A stretch of 64,000 nucleotides of DNA, from NCBI GenBank assembly GCA_013398175.1, contig VZRZ01001244.1:1369282-1433281 (forward strand), given 5' to 3'. The notes beneath the pieces were generated by a model. That model searched no databases. It worked only from the letters and a program-made list of their open reading frames with translations, and was not told the DNA's origin. The position numbers and the translations under genes were made by a program. This document shows, piece by piece, positions 12,394 through 25,700 of the stretch (positions within the stretch are counted from its first letter, which is position 1; every line of letters starts with the position of its first letter). This DNA is from Climacteris rufus. Its lineage: Eukaryota > Chordata > Aves > Passeriformes > Climacteridae.

Positions 12394-15300
12394 TTTGTGG
12401 TTGTCATGAACTATCTGTATATAACAATGGTGTGGACTTCATGGCTAACTAGATTTAAACATTTGTTCTCTTAATGTGCAGTTGTTAACGGCTTTCCTGT
12501 GTTTATAAAAAAACGCTTTGTTCCAACTGAGTCATAGTAGTGATGTCTGACTTCTGGGGAGTAATGAAAACTAATTTAAATGGGTGAGGATAGTTCAGAT
12601 CGTTAGGTATGCACCTACTGGGTTTATCAGTTGTGTGGAACTGTAAATTATCTGGTTAAAAACAGCATTTCTCTTTTCACTTTGATTCAGCCAAAGTGCT
12701 ATATATGTGCAGGGTTAGGTGCTAAAAAAGGAAATTAACCCCTGAAATCCCATTATTTCTTATCTGTTGTTCTGCCTTTCATTTTCCAACCCAACAGGGA
12801 ATTTCTGTCTGTTTTCACAAGTGCTACTGAAGGACTAGTTTAAAGAGTTATCATCCATGGTGTTATGTCTCTCATGGACATTTTATCAACTTAAAGGCAA
12901 ATTTTTTTTGTAAATCAAGCACTTTAGAAGTAAGGTTTCTAATTGCTTTAATGGGGATTTTAGCTGCCAGGAAAATATTTAGTGATGCGAGAGTTCATTA
13001 CAACCACAAAGTTGTAACTAAAATATTTGTTGAGTGCTCTTGTCAAATTTGGTTGTTTTTCAGTTGATAAATATCTGCCTCTAAGTACAAACTTATGTAG
13101 GGTAGTACCTGTAGTACAAGCCTATCTGAATCATGGCCCCTTAAAACTGTCTAATGTTGGCATGTAGTCTTCTTTGCATCTAATTATGAAGAAAGCTCTG
13201 GATGTATTTTAGTGATTTCCTCTCTTTAGAAGGGAAAAAAATTAAAAAATTAAACTATAGGAAGCAGTCTAGACCTGCTTCGTCTCCAGTGATAATTACC
13301 CATCACTGCTAATCTAAGCAGATATTCTCAATTTCTGGTCAACCATTTCAGAGTCCAATTTATGGTTGAATTTGCAGAGCAGTGATAGAGGAAGAAAGGG
13401 ACTTTTACAGTAGTGGGTTTTCTTTTACCTGGATTCTGTTTTATTCAAGCTGCCTGCAGTATTATTTATGGATTTTACCATTTCTTTATTAAATAATCCA
13501 CCCCTAAAGTCAGACCATACATCTAAAATCAGTACAAATGCTCATGAAGCTTACAGAAAGCAAAAAGCAGAAAGCAGTAAGTGTTATTTCTTAAACAGAA
13601 TAAGGAATGGTGACTTTTGTAATGCTGTTGGGCATTTGTCTGAAGTGAGTGAAAACATACCTAATGATCTAGAGAAGTTTTGCATTAATGGGTTAGAAAG
13701 TATGCTGCAATCTCTGGGATTTTGTTGTGGACTTCTGCCGATGCTGTGTATTTTCATTCAAGGTTTCATCTGAAACAAACAAGAAAAAATGTTTTATTTC
13801 TGAAGGACTCTGAATTTCCTGTACTGTAAAATTCCTCTTAGAAAGAGGTGAGTTGACTGGCTTTTAGTTTTGAACAGGCAGATATTTTTAACAGTGTAAC
13901 TGATAGCAAAGAATGAGAAGGCATTCAACTTGACACAGTTGTTAGTACAAGATCTACTGATCTGCAGAGCTACATGAGCCCAGCCAAGAAGTTCTCCTGA
14001 CCTACTTTTAGGTAACAGATCTCAAATTTGACTATCACTGACACTTGAGAAATTACAAACTTTAGATACCATAGTATCATAGGTAATAACCCAAACAAAA
14101 GCTTTGGGACTTGATTACTTTTACTTTAAAATTGTGTTTTCCTCTCGTTATTTGTGCCAGAAGATGTTTCTTCTTTGGCAAATTGTGCACTCTATGGCAG
14201 AAGTTACCTCGTTCATCCAGAATATGTCTGTATGTGTAACAGGATAAATGTGGATTCTGTACACACAGATCCAGAATTTTCTAATTATCTGTGTTTATTG
14301 GAGTTCCATATGTACTTTTCACAACCTCTGTCTGTACTGTAGAATGTAAAAGGTTAGAAATCTCTAAATGCCACTCAGCTCATTCCCCACATATGGAAGA
14401 AATTAAGAGTATCTAGTAGAGGGGTTTTTTTACTGTCTTCTATAGTGCTACTAATAATAGACTTGTTTAAGCCCTTAAACAAAAGCATTCATTTTACAGA
14501 GGACTAGTAAATAGTTCTGATTCAACACAGTCATTTAAAGATTCCAGCTTTAGAAGCCTGCCAGGCTGGGAGATGTTTTCCCCGTGGATGACGTGTTTTG
14601 TGTACCTGCTTTGTTGGAGGGACCCTCATATTCTCCTCTAAGTGCATGATTTGTAATTCCCACTGAAAGCCAGCTCTGGTTCTGGATTCATCCTGTGAGC
14701 TTCCAGTGGGATAGTGCTGCCCACATCTGCCTGAGAAAAGAAATGTTTCCTTTTGCAGTGTGATTTAGGCTTTCCATCCAGGCATAATTAGGAGCAGACA
14801 GCAAAGTAAGGTCCTTTGTGTGTGTAATGTGTGAAGCAGATTGATGCAGTCCAAAGCTCTTCTGGCACAATTAGTTGCAGCACCTGTTTTTTCCTTCTTG
14901 TATTCATCTGAGCTTCGTTTCTTCAGCCTTCACATTTGCATTCGTGTGTGTTCTCTGATCTTAGCGTTCCATGCACAGGCTGGACTTGCTGTCTTTTGTC
15001 CATGACTCCTACCTTTGAACTGTCTCTCAGTTATTCATAGGAAATAAATCCTCACTTTCTTTTGAAAAGAAGTTTCACTTGCTCAGCTGGCTCTTCATTC
15101 CCCATCTGCTTGGGCCTTCTTGCTTAACTTTTCCATTTCCATTGCTTTCAGGCACTCTTTCTCTGCTTACTGTTGTGGTCTTTCAGCAGCTCCCAGGACC
15201 TCCTTATTGTGCCTTTCCCATTTTTCCTTTTTTTTTCTTCTAGAAAAGTCAGCTACTTCTCTTGGCCACTGTGAGAGGCAGATAGACATAACTAAATCAG

Positions 15301-16956
15301 GTCAGTGTCCCCAGTAGGGCTGGTGACTGCAGTGTTAAAGCTTGCTTCCTGTGAGCAGTAAGAAGTGGGGTTTCTATACTATAAGGAAGACAGTTTTTCT
15401 CATGAATTTTGTAAATGAATCCGAAAGGTCAATCTATGTAAATTACATTTCCCACTAGAAAAATAAGCTGTCTTTGGAAAATCTTGCATATTATGGCTTA
15501 GACATATGGTCTTATTTTGAGTGCCAGTACTGGTGAAAGAAATCTGTTTCTTTCAAGGATTGCTTTGCTATGCTGAGAGACTTAAAACTGATGCTGCTGT
15601 ACAACAGCAGAAACTACTTTTGAGACCAACACTTTTGGGGAAGGAGAGTCAAACTGGTCCCTCTTGAAACCAGTCACGCTCGTTTGGAAGATTCCCACTC
15701 CAACTTCACACAGCAAGCAGTGTTACCTTTGCCAAAAGAGTCAGGACTAGTGGTGAAATAAAAGATTTTGTTTTGTTGTAAAGCTTGCCATCAAGCTCTC
15801 AGTACACAGTCATCAGGAGTGATTGTGAGTGTCTGAAGGCTCCTATGCCTCGATGTGAAATGGTCTGAATAACATCTGCCACTATTACTACAGTATAACT
15901 AGTCAAGGTACAACAACCACGATGAATTTGGTCTACTTTTCCATTTAAAGTTCCTACCATAAGCTGTCTAAAATCCCCAAAAGGCAGTTTGAGTGACTAA
16001 AGCTAAAGAGCGGATTTTTGTGTTCTTTGAAACACTGTTGGTTCAATTTGTTTTGCTGCTGAATTGAGAAAATAAGTATGTGCATTTTGTTGTATGAGCT
16101 TTTCAGAATTTTATTGTGATCCTTTCATCTTTAAAGAAAAAGTGGAACACTCAGAAAAGGAAAATTTTGTCTTGGTGTCAAAATCTGTCTGTTGGGTTTT
16201 CTTGTTACTGTTTCTTTTCTTATCTTCCTATTTTTTACCCTTGAAGACAGTGCAGATCCTTGACATTCCCATGTGGGAATTCCTGTAATAATGTGCAACA
16301 AATGCATTTGAAGAGTATCTACTTTGTGCGAGCCTGAAATAAGATATCCTGTCATATATGTGTAGAAATAGTAAAACTAATAAAACAAAATCCTCAGTGA
16401 TGGCTACAGCTACATTGCCTGCATCAGACAAACTAGTACTTCTGTACTATGGTTTTCTTCATCAACTGGTCTTTTAACCACCAGGTACCTGGAGAACACT
16501 AAAATTAGTTTAATTAAAGCAGCAAAGAAGTGCCTGCATGTTCCATGTCATACAACCACCACTTTCCTCCCCTCCATTTGCATAATAATGCACAGAAGGT
16601 TAGTGTGCCCCATAGGAAGCTTTCTCTTGGGTGGTCAAGGGAGGTTAAGGCTAGAAGTGATGCTTGCTCAAGACTTGTGGATCCACTGGGTTATGGATTT
16701 CAGTTAGTACTGTTGGAGAGGATTATTTTTTTTAATACAGCCCTTATTATTTGTGGGCTTTTTGCATATTTGCATTTTCTGTAATGAGAATATGAGCTAT
16801 TTGAACTTCAGGAACTACTAAAATAAGTTTAGTGTGCTAATTTGTAATGTGGAAGTTAATAAACAAAACACCTGTGTCTTTCAGAGTTGGTTTTGTTACT
16901 GTATTTTTTGTGCAATTATGCATGAAAGGAGCTTAATACTGGTGTTACTGGTCTGG

Positions 16957-16994
16957 TTGACATTACTCTGGATTGTTGACATTACTCTGGATTG
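16957..16994 (+). repeat. Exact 19-bp tandem duplication
   Basis: The unit TTGACATTACTCTGGATTG occurs twice with no mismatch and no gap (16957-16975 and 16976-16994), followed by the first four bases of a third unit. Confidence 0.98.
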
Positions 16995-19199
16995 TTGAAA
17001 GGCTTCAAGAAGTGGACAGATAATTTCTAGGTGACTGGTTATAAAACTTTTGAAAATTGATGATCCTTCATCTTTCTTAACCTAGGCAAATCTCTCACTG
17101 TTGCCTAAAATATGTTGCAGTTAGGTATCTTAACCTGAAGGACCCCACATAAGACTTAAAAAACTGTGTTAGAATATATCCTTAGATCTGTCACAATCTT
17201 ACTTTGCCCTCATTGCATACATGCTTTTTTTTTGGTGAAATGCTGTAGCTGTTAGTCTGAAAAGATGGTGTTTTGCCAGTTTATCTCAAAACTTCTTCCT
17301 CCTCCGTGTCCCTGGTTGCTCCATACTGTGTTGTGTAGATGCTGTGTTTATAGGTCTGCTAGCTCAGTGTGTCCAGAACAAGCTTACATCAAGGACAGTG
17401 GTTAATGCCCAGTCCAGATTGATTAGGTTTAAACAAGATATTTGTTCTCATTTTGTACCAGTGATGGGTCTGGCACCATAGTTTCCTCTAGGAAAGGCAG
17501 CAGTTATTCAGTTATGTAGCTAGAAAAAGCTTATAATGGGTTTGCATAATTAGATACTAGAAAATGTGACAAGTTGGAATAGAGGAGAAATATTTCTTTA
17601 AGATTTAAGTACACTTGTGTTTAATGTTTACTGTCAGGATAAATTTTTCAACATCGACATAGAAAATTGTTTTTTTAAGATAATGTTTTTTCTTTTATTA
17701 TTATTTTTGTGCCTTTTTTCTATATTGTTTTTGTTTCCATATTGTTTTAGACTTGAGTTTCTGTGAGTGGCATAAATAGATAAAAGGGTAACTAAATCCT
17801 TGGTTTGCTTTGAAAACAGTAGCAACTTGAAATGAATTGTGTCTACTGGGAGAGGATTCTTGTCATTTTTTCGCCTTCGCAAATTTTCTTTCAGGTAGAG
17901 CTCTTGTGTTCCTGATAGCAAATTCAGATGGTTTTACATTGGCTGGTTTCCTTAACTACCATTCTGATTTTATTTCCATAATGCTCACTTTTCTTCAGTC
18001 TACTGTTTGCTTTGATGAATCAAGCTCTTTTGGAGAGCAGTCAAATAAAAAGAAAAGTGATATACCCCATTTTATCACAGCTTTTTCCGTGATTTATTTC
18101 AGTCTGATCTTTTCTATGCAAGCAGATTCTATTGATATGCAAGTTGTATCTTGGCCAAAGCAGAGCTGTATGAATGCATCTGGTACAGCAGTTTTAAATG
18201 GAATTGTTCTGGCATTAGTAGATATCTTCCTTCAATCAACTAACTTTTTGCATACTCTGGAGGGCTTTGCATGACTTTGCCTTCTACTTATAACTGGTTA
18301 AGTAACAGTTTTAGGTTACAAAATCAGAGTTCACCCTAAAATTCTAGAGTGGTTGTATCCTGTATTTAAAGAGTTTGCCTTCCTAGTCAGTCTGGTCCTT
18401 CATAGTATTTTCCTCCTGTCTTAATCTAAAGGGATGGAGCCAAACAAAATTGTAGCAAAGTTCAGATATGCTTGCAGTTTTCAGAAATATCTATAATGTG
18501 TGACAAAATTATGTGCACTCTGCTATCCTTTAGCTGCTATTTCAGATGCTGTGTTGGTCTTTGCCTGTGGTTCTAGTAATGACTGTGGCTACTGATGGCT
18601 GCTCTGAGTGTTGAAGAAGTCAAAATGGAAAAAAAAGAATAGCTTCTGCAAAGTCCTAAATTGGCGATTTTTTTTGGTCACTTTGTTCAGGACAACATAA
18701 ATTTTCAGAGACTTTTCAGCAAGAAGGAAAAGACTTTTATTTACAAGAGAATGTTGCAAGTAGGATGCTTATTGTTACAGCAAAAATGAAATTATTATCT
18801 GCCTGGGGGATAGCATTTAAGGCTGTGCTTATAGATCAGGAGCATTCAGAGTGTAAATTTTACATGTTGCTTTACATTGGTTTTAGTGTACTGGCCAGTT
18901 CTGAGAAAAAAATGCCAAGGTTGGATGTAACAAACTCTCCAAAGAAAGGTTTGTGAAGGCTTTGCTATTTTCATGTATACATGTACTATGAGCCCTTAGA
19001 CTGAGATGATTAAAGGAAAAGTAAGTTTCAATCTGGAGAACAGGGAATGGTTGATAGATATGCAATATATGCAATAACTGTGTATGACAGAAAGGCTTAC
19101 AGATCATATTACTAGACTGTGGTAATAGAAGTCCTATAACCATAGGATTATCTGGGAGAGCGGAAAATATTGATCTCATTTATTTTGTCTGAAATAGTT

Positions 19200-19745
19200 C
19201 TTTGCATTATGGTCCTAAAAAAGAGACCCCCCCTAGGGTCCCACATAGTCTGTGGTGGATGCCCAGAGGACTGATTCTGAGTAGGCACATCACTTTTAGG
19301 CACAGTGAAACCACGGCTCACGAGTTATTGCCGCTTATCACCGCGGGAATAAGGAGACGCTGAAGAAAGGAGACGGAGCCAGCTGTGTTCAGCTTCAGAG
19401 CAAAGGAAGGAAGGAAGGGAACCCACCTTCTTTTAATTCTTATATACGCTTTTAGAAATCACAGTTCATTGGAGAAAATTAACACTTCCGTCTTTAACTA
19501 CAGTGGTCAAAAGAAATGTCCATCATAGGATCTGTGTCCATGGGAAAGGAATGCAATAACAAGATAATTCTACAATAACATAGCTATGTTTATAGAACAC
19601 TAGTCCTTGAAAACTATCTAGTAGAGAGCTAGCTATTTTTAACAGTAAAAATGAGGCAACAACGAGTAACCCGATAATGTGCGCGCCCGGTGTCGCCGAA
19701 CACGGCTCAGCACCGTCGGCTCTCGGGTCCAACCTTTGGAGTTCA
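19200..19745 (-). mobile_element. Probable LTR (solo LTR-like, endogenous retrovirus), antisense
   Basis: The segment differs sharply from its surroundings. It has CpG-dense flanks (about 19311-19380 and 19660-19730) around an AT-rich centre. On the minus strand there is a canonical TATA box, TATATAAG, at about 19438-19447, with AT-rich sequence upstream (U3-like) and CpG-rich sequence downstream (R/U5-like). This is the usual layout of a retroviral LTR. A GGAA tract lies at 19405-19419. No gag, pol or env frame and no primer-binding site were recognised, so a solo LTR is the best reading. I could not fix the ends or a target-site duplication. The retained CpGs suggest a fairly young insertion. 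An alternative is a CpG-rich promoter or first exon of an unknown transcript. Confidence 0.45.
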
Positions 19746-22700
19746 GCAGCCTGGCCACTGCCCCTGTCACCTCTTGGATGCAGCAGGGAGAATGTAAATC
19801 ATTGTAGTAGCAAAGACCACGGTGTTGGGATTGGTCTCTGCTGTGCTCTACACAACTCTGTGTTACAGTATGAAAAATATTGATTTGTGTTCATTTTTTA
19901 TCATGCCAGTGAAAAGAAATTAGTTGCTTACTCCTATCAGAAGCCCAGAATACAGTAGTTGGTAAGCTGTTTAGTCTCTGAAAGGCAGCAATAAAATCTG
20001 TTAAGCATATCAGGTTTATCAAATCCCCTCAGGATTTCAGGGCTTACTAACCTGTATTTGGTTAAGTACTTATTTCAGACAGATGGAATTTTTGGCAGTT
20101 ATTGAAATTCCTTTTCTACTTACATGGAAGTCATGCCTGACTCTCAAATAACACCTGATTTTGCAAATGTAAATATTGTATATTGGAGACTGCATGCTGG
20201 TAACTGTAATTTATTTGTAAAATTATTAGAAAGCTATTATTTGACATTTTGTTTGGAATAATTTTGGTTAACAATATATTTTATGTCAACTGATATTGTG
20301 TTCATCTAAATTCCCTTCCTAAATAGGGATTCCATGTCAGTTGTTCCACTGGTAGCATTGCAGGCATCCTTTGATTAGAGTTACATATTAGAGTACATAT
20401 GAGTCAGGGTACTGAATCATAGCATCTACTATACAGGTATATTAATATTTTTAAGTAGAATTTCAGATATGGTCTAGTAAAACCTTGTGACATCTTTATT
20501 TAAAAACAATCACTACAATGATTTAAATTATAATTTAATATACTATTATTATATAAATTTAATATCTAAAAATAAAACTGCACATTGATATATCTTTAGA
20601 AGACAAACAGTATTGATAAAGGTGGTAATTAACAAGATTAATTAATGCCATGATTCATCCTGGGGATTAGAGCTCTAAAGTGGCCTACAACCAGTGTTTT
20701 TAATCTGTAGGAGAAGTAAGCTGTGTTAAAAATTAACATCTGTCATAAGAACATGCTGAACAAGTTTGTAAGTGATGTGGTAAACTGCTGTTGTCTCTGG
20801 TTCCCATAGCCAGAGTTTTCCCAAGTAGTGATCTTTGAAGGTCAATGCATCCCAAAGGAATTTTAAGAGAATAAAAATGGCTCAGAAAGATCCAGGAACA
20901 ACTGAATATCTACATATTTGTTCAGTTCTCTGACTCTACAGTTTAAGCTGTTTCATGCTGCTGTTTGTTCTTGTCTGCTAGGGTCAACCAAGAGAACCAA
21001 GACAGGTCTCTCTCTCCACTGGTGGGATATGTCTGCTAGGGAATTGAGTCAGGGGAGACACAGATCACAAATGATACTTGTTAGGAAGCCTCTTATTAAT
21101 TTAGCTGCTCTTACAAACAGAATCAGGGTGTTGCTGGTAATAGCAGAGAACTAGGCCCATTGATCACGGTTTGCACATGCTTATGTGCATTTTAGCTCCC
21201 GGGTGGGAGCAGCAGTAGGAGCCAGCCAGCTTTTGAGACAGCCAGCTCTGATTGAAAATGTACAAATGCAGTTCAAGCAATTTTTCTGATTGCTTTGAGA
21301 CAAAAATCCTTGTCATAATAGGAATGATTCAGGCTAAAATGATTTTTCAATGGGATATGTGGGTTGAGTCTTGATGTAGCAGCCACATATAGGCAACTAG
21401 TGCCCCTTGAGATAGAGAGGAGTGTTGTGTCTGGCTTTCATCTGGTGCTGTGAAATCCTGCTATGCAGTTGATTTATAGTTGATACTATTGCCATAATGA
21501 GCAATGTTGATTGTTCCAATACCTTCGAGCCTCCCAGTTGTCAGTAAGTGCTTATTTGTGCAAATCTGAATTTGGCCTGTAGTCGATATAGTAATTGGAG
21601 CAATTTGGATTAGTGACTGCAAGGTAACTGTTCTAGAGTAAGCTTTAACTTTCTTTGGACTTTTTATTTTAATTGATGCTATACATCCTATAATTATCAT
21701 GGGAGGATAGGTGCCTATATTGCCTATGAATAGCTAAATTTAGAATCTTAACTAGACCCAACCCATCATCCTACATTATAGCACAGCATACAATGTATTT
21801 TTATATATTACTATGTTGGTGTCTTCTTTTACTGTGTATTTGTTACTGTTTGCTGTTTGTGTAATGCAACCTTCTAAAAATCAAGGTGAGGAGAGATTAT
21901 GCAATGCGAAAAGATTTTACTCTGTATAATAAAACACATATACACAAATAGTTTCTTAAAATAGGTTTGCTTGTTTACCTTCAGACAATTGTTTACATTA
22001 GGCTAAGGAATTGCTAAAATAAGAATGCTGTGATATGTCATTGCTAATGTGCTGGTCTGAATCACGCTTGTGTGTAATCTCTGTCTCAGCTCACGGCACC
22101 GCTGCCAAGCTGCCCACATGTTCCCATGATGAATTTGCCAAGAGAAGTCTGATCTCCTTCTGTCCATCTGCATTTGTTTTGAGTCATAAGTCTATGGGTG
22201 TGTGTATTAGCTACTGTATTTATCTGTGCTTTATTTGTTGGAAGCTGATTTTGACTTTTGTTTCAGTTTCCCCTGTTGACTTGACTTTTTAAGTTTGCTT
22301 TTGAAAATCCTATGGACTTAGAGGGCTATGAGTCTACTTCAGGGCACTTGACGTTCCTGAAAACTATAAAAAAGTGTGTGTTCAACACACTGCCGCAGAA
22401 CTATCACAATTCTAGAAAAACAGCTTTGAAATATAAATTCCAAATGTCAGAATATAGTTCTTTAACTTAAAGTACTTGTTAAAAAGCTGTCTTGAAAGAA
22501 AAGTGCATAAAACAAAACCTGTGCCTTTTGGCATTTTATAGCTGAAACTAAGCCCTTACTTTTCTTATATGTTTAGAGCTGTGCCCATCAACTATAGTAG
22601 TTTTTTTTTCATTTTCCTTCAGCATGCCTCACAGTCTCCCAAGTCCTGATGGATGCCTGTGCACGAGCAGTTATCAAAAGGGGCACAAGTGCTGTATCTG

Positions 22701-25700
22701 AATTGGGTTCTGCTGTTTACATTTCACCAGACCTCCTTCTCTAGCTTTCTCCTTCCTTGTCCCAGCCAGGGTAGATACCTGTTGTGTCTGGCTTTTCAAA
22801 CTCCAGTGAAGGCACTTAGTTAGCAGGTTTCATTACTATTTCAGGGATCTCAGCTGTAGGCCAAGACCTGTATAAGATCTGTGTTAGGTACTGTAGAAAG
22901 ACAAGAAAACCACAGTTCTTCTGCCAGAGAACCTAATTAGTATCCTCATTTTTAAACCTTAATCTGAGATGCATAATCCAGAACTAACCATTGTGCCTCA
23001 TGAAATTCCCAATAGGGAATCTGAGCATAGTTTTGGGGAAAAATAACTGTAGTTTTTTTGAAAGATGGCAGTTTTGTCACACAGTGACTTTTCTACTTGC
23101 AGTCTAAGAATACTTTATTGCGTGCATTATAAATGGTTACCAATGTTCTTTGTTTCTGAAAGCAAAACCCTTGTCTGTGTTGCCAGATGATTGCAACAGA
23201 AAATTTGTGTTTCCATGTTCAGTTTTCATTTCTTAACTCTATGCTATTTATCTTTGAACTGTGGTCACTTTCTGCTGTTGATCATATTCTTTCTTCTTAT
23301 CAAGTTTATTTGTCATATTTCTCCCTGATCTTCATAAATACCATTTGAAAGGATTTCTTTTTTTTTTTCTCCAAAATGATAATAATTCTGATTTAAAAAA
23401 AAAATTGAACTGGATTCTGCTATTCAAGTCGTTCTTTCATGTATAGCCTTTACAGTAAATCATTCCTAAGAAGAAACATGAATCTCTAAGTTAATGTAAA
23501 CTGACAGTTTGCAGAGCTACCTTTTTCTTCAGGTCCAAAAGACACTAACAGAAAACTGTGAATTTGCACCATTAAAAAAAATTGCTCCCTCTCCTTACCT
23601 ACTGGCATACTTTGTGTGACTGGTCTGGCTTAAAACTGGTTGCAGAAGAGATTTTTGCCTAAATAGCTGCATCAGCCACCTCTGCTTGTAATATTTTTTG
23701 GCAGTCATAACAAGTATGGGTAGAGAAACCAGCATTAACATCTTTTGCCATATGTACTGCTCCAACACCAATTTTTTGCTATGAACCACATTTGTTTTCA
23801 GCAGAATGAATTCGTTATGGAGTGTGTGCTCAGATTAGTTGTTCTAAGTATTTCCTGGTGTATTGAGCCTTGAAATGAGTGTTGGACATGGAATATTAGA
23901 AGTGTTTATCTGGTTTCTCTGAAGTTATGTTTGGATAATAAAAATGAAAATTGGAGGGGAAATGCTTGTAAACATTTATTTTTTATGTTTGTAAGGTAGT
24001 TTTTAAAAAACCCCACAAATTATATAAAATAGCTCAAAGGGATTTGCAGATCATTAAACTCTTAAATGTAACTTAAAATGTTTGAAAAACCAAATGTTCT
24101 ATATTTTTATAGAGTTTTTATAAAAAATTCTTTGAATATGTAAAATTTTGCAGGGTTGTGGGTTTCTTTTATTTTTTTATATTCTGATCCTGAAGGGGTT
24201 TATGACATTAGATGCCTGAAACTATTTTCATGTAGCTCATACCTAGTAGGACTATAGATACATTTTGTTCCTTCCTCAGCCTAACAAGTTTTCATTAAAA
24301 GAAATTAATTTTTACTTGGATTCCTCCCTAACAGTACTAGAGTAGTATGAGAAGCCAAAATTGCTGAAGGCAAGAGCTTGACCAGCAAAAGAATTGCTTG
24401 CAAACAGTCATGCATACCAAAGATCATGTTTTCCTAAGGACTGCATCTAATTCTGCAGCTGAATTTCTCCTGGACACAATCTTGTGCGTGAAGCGGCGTG
24501 AGCAGTATGGGATGATGTGTGACTGGCAATTAGTAGTGAAGCCACTGATTTTTCATTTGGGGCATATTGGGGCAAAACCTCTTCTCTATTAATTGGAGAA
24601 TGTGTTTTGTCTTTCAGCCAGAAGCCTTCGTCTTGTTTGCATGTCCTTTTTTTATTTAAGAATATGGAATTGCAGGGTTCCATAAGTCCATTTGTTCAAA
24701 AAATTGATTCAGATCTTGAGCAGAAATGTATTGCAGGTGGCTGTGGGGATTTCTCAGAGCCTTGTCTGGCAGAGTGCTCCCTGGCCTCTGTTCAGGGATG
24801 CCAACTGCAGTAATGGGAGACTGCAAGAGGTGGCAAGGTGCCAGCTCTTCTCTTTCCAGCCATTGCAGCAGATATTGACCATATCTGAGTCCCTCAGACT
24901 TGTGTGCTATTTTCACAATATCCTTGAAATTGGTTCACTGCACTTTTATGATTTAGATTTACAGAGTGAGTTTTTTAACAGAGAGTTTTTGACTTTTTGA
25001 TGGACTCTGAAACAGTGATGAACTTACTTGTCTGTCCCCAAGATACTTTAGAGACTGTAATTTTCCTCTAGCAGTATCTTAGACCAGCAATCCAGAGATT
25101 TCTTTCTTGTACAATAGATGATACATCTAGATATACATCCTTGCTACTCCTTTTTAACTTCCTCTTCATTTCTTCCTTCCCCCTTCATGGATCCAGGTGC
25201 CTCAAATATACTTGTGAGTACTTGAGCTTGAGTGCTGCTGGTGGTGGTTGTCTCCTGAGTCTGATGAGCATTGATCTTCTCCTTCCAGAGGCTGATGGAA
25301 GAGTCACTGAGTTAGAGAACCTTGGATGTGGACATGGTTTCCTCTTCTAAGACAGCCTCCTTCTGCATACTGAGGCTACTTTTGTGGCATACCTGCAGTG
25401 AGGCCAACAGAAGGAAATGAGTATTCTTCTAAATGAGTTGAAGTTTTTAAAAATGAAAGTTTTGATCTACTAGAACAAAAGATGTCTAGGTCTTGGAAGA
25501 AATTGGAGAAGGATGCCTGCAATGAATACTGTCTACCCTAGGGTGAAGCTGAATCTCATTAGAGCATGGACAGGATGCACATATTGCTTAAGTACACTCT
25601 TTTGCTGGGGAAGTTTATATAAACCTAGCAATTATATGAGCTTCAGATATTTGATCTGAAGAAAAACTGTGTCAGTGCAATCTAGTTTGTATTAAGAGAG

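Noticed and set aside
13468..13773. 101-codon + strand frame
   Set aside because: No family resemblance, no splice signals in the right places, and codon use typical of AT-rich noncoding sequence.
17837..18274. Longest open frame in the window (about 145 codons, + strand)
   Set aside because: It starts from TTG, not ATG. It shows no recognisable domain, has no splice or promoter context, and lies in a T-rich intron where such frames arise by chance.
19677..19883. ATG-initiated 68-codon frame in the CpG-rich block, as a possible malic enzyme exon 1
   Set aside because: The translation lacks the expected basic N-terminal segment ending just before a GT donor, and the frame runs on with no exon-like end. 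The block fits an LTR better.
21461..21700. Minus-strand isoleucine/threonine-rich frame as a possible nuclear mitochondrial insertion
   Set aside because: The composition is suggestive, but I could not match it to any mitochondrial protein, rRNA or control region. It most likely reflects AT-rich chance coding.
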